Source: JAZDOK01 sp043798715 (GTDB lineage: Bacteria; Vulcanimicrobiota; JAZDOK01). Taken from it: a stretch of DNA of 64,000 nucleotides. Numbering within the stretch: position 1 is the first letter of the stretch; every line of letters begins with the position of its first letter. The stretch lies in the NCBI GenBank assembly GCA_043798715.1, contig JAZDOK010000095.1:38169-102168 (forward strand), in the 5' to 3' direction. Positions 40,509 through 50,090 of this stretch are shown in pieces. The translations under genes and the position numbers were made by a program. Under the pieces are notes generated by a model that saw nothing but the letters and a program-made list of their open reading frames with translations, was not told where the DNA came from and searched no databases.

Positions 40509-41825
40509 ATGGATTTGGAAGTTGGAACCGCCTGCAATAATGCCTGTATTTTCTGCTCGGCCGCCGGAACGCCGAGGAGAAGGGACCTTCTTTTCTCTCA
40601 GATTGTCGAATCGCTCCAAAACAGACCTTCTAAAAACGATACATTTCTTACCATCACCGGCGGCGAACCAACCATACGCCAGGACATACTCGAAATAATT
40701 TCCACCGCATCCGGATGTGGATTTAAAGAAATCCTACTGCAAACCAACGGCAGAAGGCTTAAAGACCCTGATTTTACGCGCGCACTGGCTCTTAATAAAG
40801 AATTGAGACTTCTCATTTCTTTCCACGGTCACACGCCGGAAATTCACGAGGCAGCCACCACAATTCCGGGAAGTTTCAATGAAACTGTTGAAGGGATGAC
40901 TAATGCCCTGAAGGCGGGGCTTGAAGTTTCTACGCTCACCGTCATCACTAAAGCGAACTATCGGCATCTTCCGGAAATAACGGGCACTTTGATTGAAAAA
41001 GGCATCCGGACTATTAATTTTGCCTTTCCCATGGTGTGCGGACGGACGGAGGTAAACTTTGCCGATGCCGTTCCCAGTTATACCGAAGCCGCTCCCTTCG
41101 TTTACGAAGCTTTTGCCCTCATTGAACGCAGCAGCTCAATGGAAACCCCTTCCATTCAGGACTGGCCCTATTGCTTCGCCAGGGGGATCGAGCAGTATGC
41201 CAACGAAAAAAATTACCCCGAGGAAACGCTCATCTACGTTGACGGAGTTTATGTGAATGAAATATCCGAACGCCTGAAAGGAAAAATAAAGAACTCCTCC
41301 TGCGAGCTTTGTATATATTATCAGGCATGTGAAGGCTTTCAGCTTGCATATTCCAAACAAATGGGGACCGATGAATTTATCCCGGTCACGGAGCAGAACC
41401 CCCTGGCAAAATTTAAGGATATAAACCTGGAAATTTCCGGATCGAGCTACCCTGTGCTGAGTGAGGAGTGCTGGTTTTCAGGACGCGACTTCGGCGGCTT
41501 TCTTGTTGATCATGATGAAGGCAAGATGGTACCCATGACCAACAAAGGCCGCTACTTTCTTACTTTCCTTACCGGCGAATACCCGGCATCAAAAATTCGT
41601 TCCCTCTTCGGGGATGAAGGGATTTCATTTTTGCTTTCTCTTCAACGAAGAGGTTACATAAGCTTTCGGCAGGCTTGTTCACTGCCGCCGCATATCGAAG
41701 CTTTGAAACAGATCATCCGCCTTCCCGCCGGCAGGGAATTTGCCGCTCATTTCGACGATGAGCGCTTTGAACTGCCCCTCTATAATCCCTGGCCTGAACG
41801 AATTACAGCAATTTATAAGGACTGA
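40509..41825 (+). CDS. Radical SAM protein with PqqD-like C-terminal region
   Basis: 438 residues from ATG 40509. The cluster motif CNNACIFC comes very early (residues 9-16), GGEPTIRQD follows near residue 55, and the fold continues with LLISFHGHTPEIHE. A Cys pair later (CELCIYYQAC, about 262-271) may ligate an auxiliary cluster. The C-terminal third (MVPMTNKGRYFLTFLTGEYP, then ISFLLSLQRRGYISFR) resembles the winged helix at the end of the protein at 1448-2677, with a further 50 residues. It is 33 nt upstream of the exporter adaptor gene, so its product or substrate might be exported by that pump (inference). Confidence 0.78.
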   Translation: MDLEVGTACNNACIFCSAAGTPRRRDLLFSQIVESLQNRPSKNDTFLTITGGEPTIRQDILEIISTASGCGFKEILLQTNGRRLKDPDFTRALALNKELRLLISFHGHTPEIHEAATTIPGSFNETVEGMTNALKAGLEVSTLTVITKANYRHLPEITGTLIEKGIRTINFAFPMVCGRTEVNFADAVPSYTEAAPFVYEAFALIERSSSMETPSIQDWPYCFARGIEQYANEKNYPEETLIYVDGVYVNEISERLKGKIKNSSCELCIYYQACEGFQLAYSKQMGTDEFIPVTEQNPLAKFKDINLEISGSSYPVLSEECWFSGRDFGGFLVDHDEGKMVPMTNKGRYFLTFLTGEYPASKIRSLFGDEGISFLLSLQRRGYISFRQACSLPPHIEALKQIIRLPAGREFAAHFDDERFELPLYNPWPERITAIYKD

Positions 41826-41858
41826 TATGCGCATCACTTTAAAGGAGGAATTTCATCT

Positions 41859-43136
41859 TTGAAAATATGCCGATACGCAAAACTCAAACACCAGTCTTTC
41901 TCTCTCCCAGCCTTTCTTTTTATTTTTGCCTTCGTTCTTTTCTTTGCTCCGGGGTGTCAGCCTAAAAAACAAGATGCTGCGCCCCAGAAAATAGAGCTTG
42001 TAGTTCCGGTCCAGGTTGCAAAAGTCATTCAAAAGCCAATCGATATCAAATTGGACATTGTGGGCACCTTCGAGTCCCTGGTGGAGATTCCCCTGGCCGC
42101 CCAGGTTTCGGGGAGGGTCCAGCAGGTCATGGTGGACATGGGCGACCCGGTCCGTAAGGGACAGGTGGTTGTCAGTCTGGATCCGGTTGATTTAAAGCTG
42201 GCCCTGGATCTGGACAAGGCCAACCTCCAGGAGGAACTGGCGAAGATGGGGATTAAAACCCTTGGCGAAAGGATTCGCCCGGACGCGGAGATGCCCTCAG
42301 TCAAAAAGGCCCAGGCCGTTATGGACAACGCCTACAGGAATTGGCAACGGAACGTCAAGATGCGGGAACAGGATCTCGTAAGCCAGAAGACCCTGGAAGA
42401 TTCCCTGAAAGATTACAAGACGGCCAAGGCCGACTACGAATCGGCCCTGGACATAGTGAGCCAGACCCGGGCCTCCATCGAATCGAAGGTGGCCACTCTG
42501 AACATCGACCAGCAGAAGCTTAAATACACGGCTATCATCTCTCCAACCAACGGCTACGTCAAAGAGAAAAAGGTGAATCCCGGAGACTACGTCCAGGTGG
42601 GAGGCACGGTCCTCACCCTGGTGGAAAACGACCCGGTGTACCTCACCGTGGCCATCCCCCAGAATTTCATTGACCGCATTCAGGAGGGCAAGGAGATCGT
42701 CCTTAAGACGGACGCCATCCCCGGCAAGGCCTTCAAGGGAAAAATCTATCAGATAAGCCCTGTGCTTGACCCCGAAAGTCGTACGATCAAAGTCAAGGCG
42801 ATACTCGGAAACCCGGAGAACCTTCTAAAGCCGGGAATTTTCGGCAAAGTTTCACTTATCATCGGCGTTGACAGGCAGGCCCTCCTTGTCCCCAACGGCG
42901 CCCTGATGGACGAGGTGGGCGTGGCCAAGGTCTTCGTCATCAGGAAAGAGGGGGATAGTTTCAAGGCTTACGCCAGGCCCGTAACCAAGGGGCAGTTCCT
43001 GGAAGAGATGACGCAGGTCAAGGGGGATCTCCACGGAGGAGATCTCGTCGCGGTTTCCAACATGGCCGCCCTGGTTGACGGCGTCCTGGTCAAGGTTCTT
43101 AACGCGTCCATAACACCTGGAAATTCGGGTAGATAA
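41859..43136 (+). CDS. RND exporter periplasmic adaptor (membrane fusion protein)
   Basis: 425 residues from a TTG at 41859 after AAAGGAGG. The N-terminal hydrophobic segment ending FAPGC can be a lipobox. The adaptor layout is complete: VPVQVAKVIQKPIDIKLDIV and the lipoyl half AAQVSGRVQQVMVDMGDPVR (about residues 68-90), an alpha-helical hairpin (about 100-200), the second lipoyl half YTAIISPTNGYVKEKKVNPG, and the beta-barrel with TVAIPQNFIDRIQEGKEIVL. It bridges inner-membrane pump and outer-membrane channel, both encoded immediately downstream. Confidence 0.92.
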   Translation: MKICRYAKLKHQSFSLPAFLFIFAFVLFFAPGCQPKKQDAAPQKIELVVPVQVAKVIQKPIDIKLDIVGTFESLVEIPLAAQVSGRVQQVMVDMGDPVRKGQVVVSLDPVDLKLALDLDKANLQEELAKMGIKTLGERIRPDAEMPSVKKAQAVMDNAYRNWQRNVKMREQDLVSQKTLEDSLKDYKTAKADYESALDIVSQTRASIESKVATLNIDQQKLKYTAIISPTNGYVKEKKVNPGDYVQVGGTVLTLVENDPVYLTVAIPQNFIDRIQEGKEIVLKTDAIPGKAFKGKIYQISPVLDPESRTIKVKAILGNPENLLKPGIFGKVSLIIGVDRQALLVPNGALMDEVGVAKVFVIRKEGDSFKAYARPVTKGQFLEEMTQVKGDLHGGDLVAVSNMAALVDGVLVKVLNASITPGNSGR

Positions 43137-43138
43137 TA

Positions 43139-46100
43139 ATGGACTTATTAACAACCTTCATCCGCCGTCCCGTCCTGGCCTCCATGATTATACTTTTCAT
43201 CGTGGTCATGGGACTATTCTCTTATTTCCAGCTCGGTATAGACTCCATGCCCAAGGTTGATTTTCCCCTGGTCCTCGTCTCAACCACCCTGCCCGGAGCC
43301 GGCCCGGAGGAAATAGAGACCGAGCTCACCAAGCCCATCGAGGACGCAATAGCCGTCCTTGGAGGGATTGACCATATGAATTCCACGTCCATGGAAGGCA
43401 TCTCCACGGTTACTGTCATGTTCCAACTGGGAAAAAATCCGGACGTGGCCGCCCAGGAGGTCCGCGACAAGGTCAACGGCATCCTTAACAAGTTCCCGGA
43501 GGGCACGAAGACCCCCATCGTCATGAAGTACGACTCCCAGGCGATCCCCATCATGGTGCTGGCGGTGCACGGCAAGCGCAGCGCCAAGGAACTGACCGAG
43601 CTCTGCCGCCAGAAGATAAAGGACGACATCGGCTCGGTGGACGGGGTGGGGCAGGTAAACATGCTGGGGGCCCGCTATAGGGAGATCCAGGTCGTTATCC
43701 ACGCCGACAAGCTCACCAAGTTCGGTCTTACCATCGACCAGGTAAAACAGGCCGTCCAGGGCCAGAACTTCGAAATCCCCGGAGGACGGGTCTCCTCGAA
43801 GGACAACGAGTACACCCTCCGTACTTTCGGCCGCCTGAAAAACGTGGAATCTTTCCATGACATCATAGTCAAGAACATCAATGGAATGCAGATCAAGATC
43901 CGGGATATCGGCTACGTCGTGGACGGGGTCAAGGAGGCCCGCACCCTCTCCCGCCTGAACGGGGAGGCCACCCTGACCCTGCAGGTGGTCAAAAATTCCG
44001 ACGCCAACATAGCTGAAGTCTGCTCGCGGGTGCGGGGAAAAATCGAGCAAATGAGCTCCTACCTGCCCGGAGACATCCATCTGGAGGTGGTGAAAGACAG
44101 CTCCCTCCCGATTAAAAAACAGGTGGACGCCATCATGGAACACCTCCTCATCGGAGGGGGCCTGGCCTGCCTCATGGTGCTTCTCTTCATGGGGAGCCTG
44201 CAATCCACTTTCATCGCGGCCCTGGCCATACCGAGTTCCATCATCGCAACTTTCTCCATCATGAAAGCCATGAATTTCACCTTGAACCAGGTCACACTAC
44301 TGGCCCTGGCCCTGGTGGTGGGGATCGTAATTGACGACGCCATCGTCGTCCTTGAGAACATCTGGCGGCTAATGGAAGAGGAGGGAAAAAGCGCTTTTGA
44401 TGCGGCGGTTGAGGGGACGAGGGAGATCGGCCCCGCAGTTATAGCCACTACCCTCTCCCTCATCGTTCTCTTTATCCCGGTGGCCTTCATGCCCGGCATT
44501 GTCGGGCGCTACTTCCAATCCTACGGGATCACCATGGCGGTGGCCATCTTCTTTTCCATGGTTGTTTCCTTCGTCCTCACCCCGATGGCCTGCTCCAAAC
44601 TCCTCAAGCCCCCGGTAAAGAAAGCGGGAGAAAAGAAGGAGCCCGGTTTCCTCACCCGCATCCTCCAGGACGGCTATGAAAAAATCCTGGTGTGGGCGCT
44701 GAAATTCCGCTTTCTGGTAATCCTCATCTCCATCGCCTGCGTATGGCTGGGCATCGTCCTCTACGGGAAGGTGGGCAAGGAGTTTATCGCCCAGGAGGAC
44801 ACCGGAGATTACAACATCGCCATCAAACTCCCAAAGGGCTGGCCGATCCCACGGAGCTCGGAGGAACTCAAACCCCTTGAGGCCGAGCTCCTCAAGATGC
44901 CGCACGTCCGCTACGTGCTTACCTCCGTCGGCACCCAGGCGGCCGGTGCGGCGGATGACGAGAGCTCCGACGTCTCTCAATGCAATATCTACGTGCGTCT
45001 CACCGATTTTGCGGAACGAAAGCCCTATACCCAGTTTAAAGCCATGCGGGAGGCCCGCCGGGTCATAAAAAAATATCGTCTCTTCCGCACCTCCGTTCAA
45101 CCTTCTTCGGACACGGGAGGGAGCGGGGGCAGCGATTTCTCGTTCAGCATCCAGGGAGACGATCTGGACGTGCTCTACGACGCATCCCAGAAGGTTCTGA
45201 AAAAACTGAGCTCCATCACGGGTTATGTGGACCTGGACACCAACCTGGAGATGGTCGCCCCCGAAGTACAGGTCAAGGTGGACCGGGCCAAGGCGGCGGA
45301 TCTCAATGTGGATCTCTCGACCCTGAGCAACTCCCTCAAGCTCATGGTTGGGGGAGACAAAATATCCAACTACCAGGACGGTAAATGGCTTTACGACGTG
45401 CGCCTCCGCCTGGCTCCCGAGGATCGGGATAATCCCGCCAAGGTGGCGAATCTTTTTGTCCCCACCCAGCAGGGCAAGCCCACCTACCTGGCCGGATTTT
45501 CAAATGTCGGGACCGGATTCGGCCCCTCGACTATATACCACTTCAACCGCCAGAGGATGGTCACAATCAATGCCAACCTGGAAGACTATCCGCAGATGAC
45601 GGCCATGGATGATGCCAAAAAGATCGTATCCGACCTCCATCTTCCGTCCGACTACAACATCGCCTACCAGGGAAGCGCCATGTGGATCGGGCAGACCTTC
45701 CTGGCTTTCGCCCTGGCCTTCATCCTGGCCACCATCTTCATGTACATGGTCCTGGCCGCCCAGTTTGAAAACCTTCTTGATCCCGTTATCATCCTGACGA
45801 CTCTGCCGCTCTCTATTCCCTTCGCCCTGCTGTCCCTCATGATTACAAAAATGACTCTCAACATCTTCTCCGCTCTGGGGCTCTTCCTGCTATTCGGAAT
45901 TGTCAAGAAAAATGCCATCCTGCAGATAGATCACACGAATAACCTTAGAAGGATGGGACTGTCGGACCGGGACGCCATACTTCGAGCCAACCGGGAGAGG
46001 CTCAGGCCCATCCTGATGACCACCCTGACCCTGGTGGTGGGGATGCTCCCCGTGGCCCTGGCCGGCCCGGAAGGCGCCACCCAGTCGCCCATGGCCATCG

Positions 46101-46345
46101 TGGTCGTCGGAGGGCAGAGCCTCTGCCTGATCCTCACCCTCCTGCTCATACCGGTCGCCCTCTCTTATGCTTATGATCTGGAGAAATGGAAGGAATGGAA
46201 GATTTGGACTGTCTTCCGGGGTCAGCCGAAGAAGGCCTCCTCCAGGACCCTGAAAGACAAAGTGGAAAAGATGGAACAAGAAAGCCTGGAGAAAAAGAAG
46301 GCCACGACTTATGAGAAGAAAGGACCGGGGGATGAAAGGAAATAG
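43139..46345 (+). CDS. RND multidrug/solute efflux transporter (AcrB/HAE1 family)
   Basis: 1068 residues, normal length. Starts DLLTTFIRRPVLASMIILFI, the first transmembrane helix and its cytosolic lead. Two large periplasmic loops follow TM1 and TM7. The proton-relay Asp pair is in VVGIVIDDAIVVLENIWRLM (TM4, about 395-415). Other landmarks are PGIVGRYFQSYGITMAVAIF and, in the second half, GLFLLFGIVKKNAILQIDHT. Only 2 nt separate it from the adaptor. The Lys/Glu-rich C-terminal tail is cytoplasmic. Substrate unknown. Confidence 0.95.
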   Translation: MDLLTTFIRRPVLASMIILFIVVMGLFSYFQLGIDSMPKVDFPLVLVSTTLPGAGPEEIETELTKPIEDAIAVLGGIDHMNSTSMEGISTVTVMFQLGKNPDVAAQEVRDKVNGILNKFPEGTKTPIVMKYDSQAIPIMVLAVHGKRSAKELTELCRQKIKDDIGSVDGVGQVNMLGARYREIQVVIHADKLTKFGLTIDQVKQAVQGQNFEIPGGRVSSKDNEYTLRTFGRLKNVESFHDIIVKNINGMQIKIRDIGYVVDGVKEARTLSRLNGEATLTLQVVKNSDANIAEVCSRVRGKIEQMSSYLPGDIHLEVVKDSSLPIKKQVDAIMEHLLIGGGLACLMVLLFMGSLQSTFIAALAIPSSIIATFSIMKAMNFTLNQVTLLALALVVGIVIDDAIVVLENIWRLMEEEGKSAFDAAVEGTREIGPAVIATTLSLIVLFIPVAFMPGIVGRYFQSYGITMAVAIFFSMVVSFVLTPMACSKLLKPPVKKAGEKKEPGFLTRILQDGYEKILVWALKFRFLVILISIACVWLGIVLYGKVGKEFIAQEDTGDYNIAIKLPKGWPIPRSSEELKPLEAELLKMPHVRYVLTSVGTQAAGAADDESSDVSQCNIYVRLTDFAERKPYTQFKAMREARRVIKKYRLFRTSVQPSSDTGGSGGSDFSFSIQGDDLDVLYDASQKVLKKLSSITGYVDLDTNLEMVAPEVQVKVDRAKAADLNVDLSTLSNSLKLMVGGDKISNYQDGKWLYDVRLRLAPEDRDNPAKVANLFVPTQQGKPTYLAGFSNVGTGFGPSTIYHFNRQRMVTINANLEDYPQMTAMDDAKKIVSDLHLPSDYNIAYQGSAMWIGQTFLAFALAFILATIFMYMVLAAQFENLLDPVIILTTLPLSIPFALLSLMITKMTLNIFSALGLFLLFGIVKKNAILQIDHTNNLRRMGLSDRDAILRANRERLRPILMTTLTLVVGMLPVALAGPEGATQSPMAIVVVGGQSLCLILTLLLIPVALSYAYDLEKWKEWKIWTVFRGQPKKASSRTLKDKVEKMEQESLEKKKATTYEKKGPGDERK

Positions 46346-47753
46346 ACTCTTACTCCTGTTGATTTTCACCTTTTTCCTGGGTGCTTGCGGGCTCGCTTCC
46401 GGTGCCCCGACCGCCTCAAATACGCCTTCCGCAAAGATAAAGGCAGACGAGATTCTACTTGAGCCTATTAAGGAAGAGCCGCTGGTGCCGAAATTTCCCG
46501 AGAAAAAGGGTGCCGTTCTCACCGTAGATGAATGCCTCAACATCGGCTACCAGAAACACCCCGACCTTCAACAACAGAAGGCAGTGGTGGCGCAGATGGA
46601 GGCGAAAGTCCGGCAGGTGTATGCCCTGTACGACCCGACCTTATCTCTGAATCTTTCCAAAACCTACCAGGAGACGCCCTTGCTGTTGCCGGGGATGCCC
46701 GATACCTCCACGAACACACACCCCACGCAGGCCACGGTCAATCTTAACCATACGCTCTACGATTGGGACCAGAGAAAACAAAGCCTGGTCTCCGCCAGGG
46801 AAAATCTCGAGGCGGCGCGCCTCCAGTTCCTCTCCACCTGGGTCAAGAAGGCTCAGAGCATCCTGAATGCCTATGCCCTGGCATATTTTATGGAATGGAT
46901 AGTCGTCATCCAGCAGGACGACCTTGTCAAGGCAAAAAACAACCTTAAAGTAGCCCAGGGGTTCTACGACGCCGGGGCCAAGGCCAAGATCGACGTCACG
47001 CAGGCGGAGTTCCAGATGGATCAGTCTGAGATTGACCTTACTTCGTCCCAGAGCAGTCTTCGCGATGCTCAGACTGGCCTTGCACAGGCCTTGGGAGTGG
47101 ACATCGTGGAGATCGAGGACCGTAATTTCTCGCGAGATATGTACAACCCCATGTCACCTGTCGACAGGCAACAGGCCCTTTCAGAGATGAAGACAAAAAA
47201 CCCTCTCATCCTCTCTTATGCCGCCGTTGTCCGGGGCAACCTGGCCATGGCCAGGTACTTCTCCTTCCAGAAACGGCCCACCCTTTCGGGGCAGGGCTAC
47301 CTGGGCTCGACGGGGAATGACCTCCCCGACAAGAAAACCTGGAACGTGATGCTGAATCTCTCATTTCCCATCTTCCGCGACCCCACGGTCTTTTCAAGAG
47401 TTGACGAACAAAAGGCCCTGGCTGAACAGTATCAGAAACAAATGGAATCGTCGGTGCTTTCATACATAAAACAGATCGACTCGGCGTTTGCGGACATGAA
47501 AGGGGCCAGCCAGCGCGAGATAATTACCAAAAGGCAGGCCCTAACCGCGGCTAAAAACTACGTCCTGGCCTACCAGAGGTACAAGATGGGGGTCTCGGAG
47601 ATCATCGAACTCAACAACGCGCGCGACTATCTCAACAGTGCCCGTAAGAACTACGTCCAGGCATTCTACGATCGCAAGACAGCCGAGTTCTCGCTGGAAA
47701 GCGCCATGGGCCGCCCCTCCCCTCCCCAGGCCCCGGAGGGCACAAAACCGTAG
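46332..47753 (+). CDS. TolC-family outer membrane efflux protein
   Basis: 473 residues from ATG 46332, overlapping the pump gene by 14 nt; ATG 46311 is possible. A signal with lipobox LGAC (FTFFLGACGLASG) makes it an OprM-like lipoprotein. The two OEP repeats are visible: LTVDECLNIGYQKHPDLQQQ (first) and YVLAYQRYKMGVSEIIELNN (second), with long helices such as KAKIDVTQAEFQMDQSEIDL and ARDYLNSARKNYVQAFYDRK. It completes the tripartite exporter. The Pro-rich end (PSPPQAPEGTKP) is short. Confidence 0.93.
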   Translation: MKGNRLLLLLIFTFFLGACGLASGAPTASNTPSAKIKADEILLEPIKEEPLVPKFPEKKGAVLTVDECLNIGYQKHPDLQQQKAVVAQMEAKVRQVYALYDPTLSLNLSKTYQETPLLLPGMPDTSTNTHPTQATVNLNHTLYDWDQRKQSLVSARENLEAARLQFLSTWVKKAQSILNAYALAYFMEWIVVIQQDDLVKAKNNLKVAQGFYDAGAKAKIDVTQAEFQMDQSEIDLTSSQSSLRDAQTGLAQALGVDIVEIEDRNFSRDMYNPMSPVDRQQALSEMKTKNPLILSYAAVVRGNLAMARYFSFQKRPTLSGQGYLGSTGNDLPDKKTWNVMLNLSFPIFRDPTVFSRVDEQKALAEQYQKQMESSVLSYIKQIDSAFADMKGASQREIITKRQALTAAKNYVLAYQRYKMGVSEIIELNNARDYLNSARKNYVQAFYDRKTAEFSLESAMGRPSPPQAPEGTKP

Positions 47754-47855
47754 GTTGCTTCGTGTCTAAACCCAGAATGTTGACCGCCCTGTATATGATT
47801 ATTTAAGGAAAGATCTTTCTACCGGGAAGCCGGACTTAAGGAGAAAACTGGCAGA

Positions 47856-49004
47856 ATGATTAATGAAATAACTCTCATTGCAACGGCGACATTCGGGCTT
47901 GAAATGGTGGTAAAGAACGAATTAAAAGCTCTTGGATATGATAATTTAAAAATGTCGGACGGCATGGTTGAATTAGAAGCGACACTTGAAGATATTCCCA
48001 GGTTGAACTTATGGCTCAGAAGCGCCGACAGAGTACTTCTTAAAATGGGAGAATTCAAAGCGCTTACTTTTGAGGAACTTTTTGAGCAGACAAAAGCGCT
48101 TCCCTGGGAAAGCCTGATTACCGAAGATGGAAAATTCACCGTAAAAGGAAAGTCCGTGAAATCCACATTGAGCAGTATCAGTGCCTGCCAGGCCATTGTC
48201 AAAAAAGCCGTGGTTGAAAAGCTGAAGGGAAATTACCGCGTTGAATGGTTCAAAGAAACCGGGCCGGAATTCACGATACAAGTCTCAATGCTTAAAGACG
48301 TCGCTCTTCTTACGGTTGATACGTCCGGGGCCGGACTTCACAAGAGAGGCTACCGGGATAAATTCGTGGAGGCTCCACTTAAAGAAACGCTGGCGGCGGC
48401 CCTTGTTCTTCTCAGTTTCTGGGATAAAGACAGGCTGCTGATTGACCCAATGTGCGGCTCGGGAACCATCCTGATTGAAGCGGCAATGATCGGCAGGAAC
48501 ATGGCGCCGGGCTTAAAAAGAGAATTTGCATCGGAAAGGTGGCCGGCGATAGATAAAAAAGTCTGGAGAAAAGCCAGGTATTCTGCACAGGCCGCGATGG
48601 AACCGGATCATAAACTTCAGATATTCGGTTATGACTGCGATGAAAAAAGCATTCAGGCGTGCAGGATTAATGCCATAAATGCTGGTGTTGAAGACGATAT
48701 CGTGTTCGAACAAAAAGATGTCAAGGATCTGTGGATTGATAAACAGTATGGAATACTCATTTCAAACCCTCCCTATGGAATAAGAATCTCCGAGTTCAGC
48801 GTAATGAATGAAATATATATTTCCATTCATAAGACTTTCAAGAAAAAGAAAGGGTGGTCTGTCTATATTCTGACCGCCGATGAAATGTTTCCAAACTATT
48901 TCAAAAGGGCGCAGCCCGACAGGGTTAGAAAATTGTTCAATGGCGGAATAAAAGTAAATTACTACCAGTATTACGGGGAAAGGCCTCCTTTGCCGTGCGA
49001 TTGA
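47856..49004 (+). CDS. rlmL: THUMP-domain 23S rRNA/tRNA guanine-N2 methyltransferase (RlmL N-terminal/YpsC-like)
   Basis: 382 residues; ATG 47856. The N-terminal THUMP RNA-binding domain spans about 1-160 (LIATATFGLEMVVKNELKAL, ISACQAIVKKAVVEKL). The SAM-dependent methyltransferase domain has DPMCGSGTILIEAAMIGRNM (about 200-220) and the catalytic NPPYG (ISNPPYGIRISEF, about 305). The ends match Firmicutes-type YpsC proteins, shorter than the two-domain RlmKL of E. coli. It modifies guanine N2 in large-subunit rRNA. It is slightly more AT-rich than the surrounding operons and stands alone. Confidence 0.88.
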   Translation: MINEITLIATATFGLEMVVKNELKALGYDNLKMSDGMVELEATLEDIPRLNLWLRSADRVLLKMGEFKALTFEELFEQTKALPWESLITEDGKFTVKGKSVKSTLSSISACQAIVKKAVVEKLKGNYRVEWFKETGPEFTIQVSMLKDVALLTVDTSGAGLHKRGYRDKFVEAPLKETLAAALVLLSFWDKDRLLIDPMCGSGTILIEAAMIGRNMAPGLKREFASERWPAIDKKVWRKARYSAQAAMEPDHKLQIFGYDCDEKSIQACRINAINAGVEDDIVFEQKDVKDLWIDKQYGILISNPPYGIRISEFSVMNEIYISIHKTFKKKKGWSVYILTADEMFPNYFKRAQPDRVRKLFNGGIKVNYYQYYGERPPLPCD

Positions 49005-49144
49005 TTCTGATGACATTCATGATCATTTCGCGTTATCTGCGGATAAATTTCCTTCCAACTGAAAGAGGATTTCAGACGACACGAAAAGAAGTATTCGCAG
49101 CGTTTTGGCTGTTTTTCAATTAAATATAAGGAGGTTGACATCTT

Positions 49145-50080
49145 ATGAAGAAAACAACAATTTTACGAAAGGCGATTATGGAGCGGAGGGCCGTAGTGCT
49201 CCCGGGCTGCCACGATGCTTTCAGCGCGAAAATCATCGACAAGTGCGGATTTGAGGCCATCCAGGTCTCCGGTTACGGACTGGCCGGTTCCTTCCTGGCC
49301 AAGCCCGACGTGGGCCTTATCCAGATGAAGGACACCCTGGATCTCACCTGGAACATCGTCCAGGCCGTGAATATTCCGGTCATGGCCGATATTGACACCG
49401 GCGGAGGAAACGCCGTCAACGCCGCCTGGATCACCGAGCGGCTCATCGCCATGGGCGTGGCCGGGATGAACATCGAGGACCAGATCTTCCCCAAAAGATG
49501 CGGCCACATGGCCGGCAAGGAGTGCATCCCCGCCGAAGAGATGGCGGGCAAGGTGCGAGCCTGTGCCGCGGTGCGCGACCGCCTGGATAAGGATTTCATC
49601 ATCAACGCCCGCACGGACGTCTTTGCCGCCGAAGGGCTGGATGAGGCTATCCGCCGCTGCAATATGTATCTTGAGGCCGGGGCGGACCTGGCATTCATAG
49701 ACGGAATCAAGACCAGGACCGACGTTGAAAAGGCCGTCAAGGACGTGAAAGGACCTCTTTCCGTCAACCTCATGGACGCTATTTCTGGAATGAAGACGGA
49801 GTTGATCCCGGTTCCGGAAATGGCCAAGATGGGCGTGGGCCGCGTTTCCATTCCCGTCGCCTCCATCATGGTGGCCCATAAGGCCCTTATGGAGTTCTTC
49901 ACCGCCCTCAAGGCATCTCCGACGGGACACCTCGCCGGCCAGACCCAGTGGGTCACTTCCTTCCGGGAATATACCGACTTCGTGGGGCTCCCCGAATACA
50001 AGGCGATGGAGGACGAGTACTTGCCCAAGGAACGCATCGAATCAAAATACCGGGGCGAAAAAGCCATCGTTAAAGCTTAG
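49145..50080 (+). CDS. Isocitrate lyase/PEP mutase family lyase
   Basis: 311 residues, ATG 49145 after AAGGAGG. TIM-barrel of the ICL/PEPM superfamily: VVLPGCHDAFSAKIIDKCGF, VMADIDTGGGNAVNAAW (metal-binding Asp), and the catalytic loop FPKRCGHMAGKECIP near residue 118 with the KRCGH motif that distinguishes C-C lyases (isocitrate, methylisocitrate, dimethylmalate) from PEP mutases. DFIINARTDVFAAEGLDEAI is typical. It abuts an aconitase-type large and small subunit pair (10 nt and 1 nt gaps), so it probably cleaves a product of that hydratase. 2-Methylisocitrate lyase, 2,3-dimethylmalate lyase or a related lyase are candidates. Confidence 0.83.
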   Translation: MKKTTILRKAIMERRAVVLPGCHDAFSAKIIDKCGFEAIQVSGYGLAGSFLAKPDVGLIQMKDTLDLTWNIVQAVNIPVMADIDTGGGNAVNAAWITERLIAMGVAGMNIEDQIFPKRCGHMAGKECIPAEEMAGKVRACAAVRDRLDKDFIINARTDVFAAEGLDEAIRRCNMYLEAGADLAFIDGIKTRTDVEKAVKDVKGPLSVNLMDAISGMKTELIPVPEMAKMGVGRVSIPVASIMVAHKALMEFFTALKASPTGHLAGQTQWVTSFREYTDFVGLPEYKAMEDEYLPKERIESKYRGEKAIVKA

Positions 50081-50090
50081 GAGAATCGAA

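Noticed and set aside
43280..44203. A 307-codon minus-strand frame inside the RND pump gene
   Set aside because: It mirrors the pump's codon pattern and carries no motif. Shadow frame.
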